Of a DNA stretch of 43,063 bases, positions 41,696 through 43,063 are shown piece after piece (the stretch's first letter is position 1; every line of letters begins with the position of its first letter). The notes under the pieces are model-generated. The model did no database searches, was not told where the DNA came from, and saw only the letters and a list, made by a program, of their open reading frames with translations. The DNA comes from Spirochaetae bacterium HGW-Spirochaetae-5 (GTDB taxonomy: Bacteria > Spirochaetota > UBA4802 > UBA5550). Made by a program: the position numbers and the translations under genes. The stretch spans positions 7,077 through 50,139 of the forward strand of contig PGXT01000007.1 of the NCBI GenBank assembly GCA_002839285.1, in the 5' to 3' direction.

Positions 41696-41929
41696 GATGA
41701 AAATTTTATGATGAAAGATCACACAGTTCGAAAAGATTCTTGAACTGATAAAATGTAATCCCTATCAATCAAGACAGTTTAAATTATATAGTCAGTGATT
41801 ATCCCGGTTCTGACCACTTCAGAAATATAAAAAAGTATAATAAAGTTTTGTTTATTTTTAAATTAAGAGAGAATCCCGCTGTTTTTAGTCATTACTGATC
41901 CGTGTACTAATTCATCGCGCAATTAAAAC

Positions 41930-41958
41930 TTGACATGCTTTATCAGCCGGAATTTTCT
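41930..41958 (+). promoter_or_regulatory. Candidate promoter for serC
   Basis: A perfect -35 TTGACA (41930-41935), 17-bp spacer, and a poor -10 TTTTCT (41953-41958), 28 bases before the serC ATG. Confidence 0.35.
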
Positions 41959-41985
41959 GTAAAAAAAATTATAAGGATAACCACC

Positions 41986-43063
41986 ATGGCGAGAGTATAC
42001 AATTTTTCAGCTGGACCTGCAGTTCTTCCCGAAAGCGTGCTCAAAAAAGCAGCCGCAGAGATGCTTGAATACAAAGATTCAGGCATGTCCGTTATGGAGA
42101 TGAGCCACAGATCGGCACTCTACATGGATATTATAAATGAAACAGAAGAGCTTCTGATCAAGCTGATGAACATACCATCTGACTATCAGGTGCTCTTTCT
42201 TCAGGGCGGCGCGTCACTTCAATTCAGCATGATCCCAATGAACATAATGACTGCAAATAAAAGCTTTGATATAATACACACCGGCGCATGGACAGAGAAG
42301 GCAATTTTTGAGGGGAAAAAACTCGGGAATGTAAACGTTCTGGCATCTTCGGAAGACCGTATGTATAAATATATCCCCTCTTTTGAAAATCTCAAGTTCA
42401 GCCCCGATGCGGATTATCTTCACATCTGCTATAACAATACAATTTACGGAACAAAATATAACTCTCTCCCCAATCCGGGAAATACTCCCATTGTTGCGGA
42501 TATGTCTTCATGCATATTGTCCGAAGAGTATGACGTGAATAAATACGGAATCATCTTTGCCGGTGCACAGAAGAATATAGGACCGGCCGGTGTAACAATT
42601 GTAATCATAAAAAAAGATCTCATGAAGCGTGTAGATAAAAATCTTCCATCAATGCTGAACTTCAATGTACATGCAGATAATAAATCGCTGTTCAATACAC
42701 CTCCTACTTACGCGATCTATATGTCTAAACTTGTATTTGAATGGCTCGACAATATGGGGGGAGTAAAAGAGATCGAAAAAATTAACAGAGAGAAAGCGGC
42801 TCTTCTTTATAATTACATAGATGATTCAAAACTCTTCACGGGAAATGTAGACAGGGAATTCAGATCTCTAATGAATGTGACATTCTCTACAGGTTCAAAA
42901 GATCTTGATGCTCTCTTTGTTAAAGAGGCAGAGAAGAATGCTCTTACCAATCTTTCAGGACACAAAACAGCAGGGGGGATGAGAGCAAGCATATACAACG
43001 CAATGACAATTGATGGAGTAAAGGCTCTTCTTGATTTTATGAAAAAGTTTGAAGTTGAGCATA
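41986..43063 (+). CDS. serC: Phosphoserine aminotransferase (partial, runs off the window)
   Basis: The first 359 codons of a SerC-type, PLP-dependent class V aminotransferase, which makes 3-phosphoserine from 3-phosphohydroxypyruvate in serine synthesis. It begins MARVYNFSAGPAVLPESVLK, the characteristic SerC N-terminus. The PLP lysine lies in IIFAGAQKNIGPAGVTIVII, and MSHRS and FLQGGASLQF are further family signatures. The usual length is about 360 residues, so only the last few are likely to be missing at the right edge. AAGGA precedes the ATG. Confidence 0.95.
   Translation, partial: MARVYNFSAGPAVLPESVLKKAAAEMLEYKDSGMSVMEMSHRSALYMDIINETEELLIKLMNIPSDYQVLFLQGGASLQFSMIPMNIMTANKSFDIIHTGAWTEKAIFEGKKLGNVNVLASSEDRMYKYIPSFENLKFSPDADYLHICYNNTIYGTKYNSLPNPGNTPIVADMSSCILSEEYDVNKYGIIFAGAQKNIGPAGVTIVIIKKDLMKRVDKNLPSMLNFNVHADNKSLFNTPPTYAIYMSKLVFEWLDNMGGVKEIEKINREKAALLYNYIDDSKLFTGNVDREFRSLMNVTFSTGSKDLDALFVKEAEKNALTNLSGHKTAGGMRASIYNAMTIDGVKALLDFMKKFEVEH

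Overview
The window looks like chromosomal DNA of a bacterium of modest G+C content (about 40% by eye). The best guess is a member of the Spirochaetota. The reasons are a cyclic-nucleotide-binding domain (CNBD) protein fused to tetratricopeptide repeats (TPR) beside a second Crp-like protein, a LysM/degenerate-M23 envelope protein, and several lineage-type hypothetical proteins. No 16S rRNA or other decisive marker is present, so this is an inference. Genes lie on both strands in short operons. I see no phage, IS transposase, CRISPR array or rRNA operon.

Layout. 0-4.3 kb: an SH3 lipoprotein, a methyltransferase/zinc-ribbon pair on the minus strand, nikR, and a LysM protein. 4.4-7.7 kb: an amidohydrolase with a complete deaminase metal site, then two CNBD proteins, then tRNA-Arg(CCT) with an intrinsic terminator. 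7.8-10 kb: prfA and prmC, then tRNA-Sec. 10-11.7 kb (minus): an ACT-domain gene and a PFL/UPF0210 gene broken by deletion and frameshift. 12-17.1 kb: a YkgJ-type cysteine-cluster protein, selA, selB and coaX. 17.3-18.4 kb: an unknown protein and a DUF554 membrane protein. 18.45-19.3 kb: an 860-bp gene-free stretch with a DnaA-box cluster, a strong promoter and terminator-like hairpins. 19.3-30.5 kb: an enoyl-CoA hydratase-like gene, a class I adenylate cyclase, a ClC-type chloride transporter with CBS domains, a DUF3467 protein, a large TPR protein and hypotheticals. 30.6-43 kb: a PTS EIIA-like protein, leuS, a chemotaxis receptor, an ATC-hydrolase-like protein, a hybrid sensor kinase, rpiB, a LamG/FN3 surface protein, and serC, which runs off the right edge.

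Two themes connect the genes. First, cAMP signalling: a class I adenylate cyclase at 21.4-24.1 kb could make the ligand for the CNBD proteins at 5.7-7.6 kb, and the amidohydrolase directly upstream of those could be a cyclic-nucleotide or purine deaminase. Second, selenocysteine: tRNA-Sec, selA and selB lie within 7 kb, yet no selenoprotein gene is visible here.

The most striking non-coding signal is a dense set of dispersed palindromic repeats between genes. Family A (eight copies or fragments) has terminal inverted repeats enclosing up to three internal hairpins, so one strand could fold into a cloverleaf-like multi-arm structure. Families B and C are GC-hairpin palindromes, and family D is a nested inverted repeat. 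Several are fused or inserted next to one another, and one separates prfA from prmC. No transposase that could move them is in the window.
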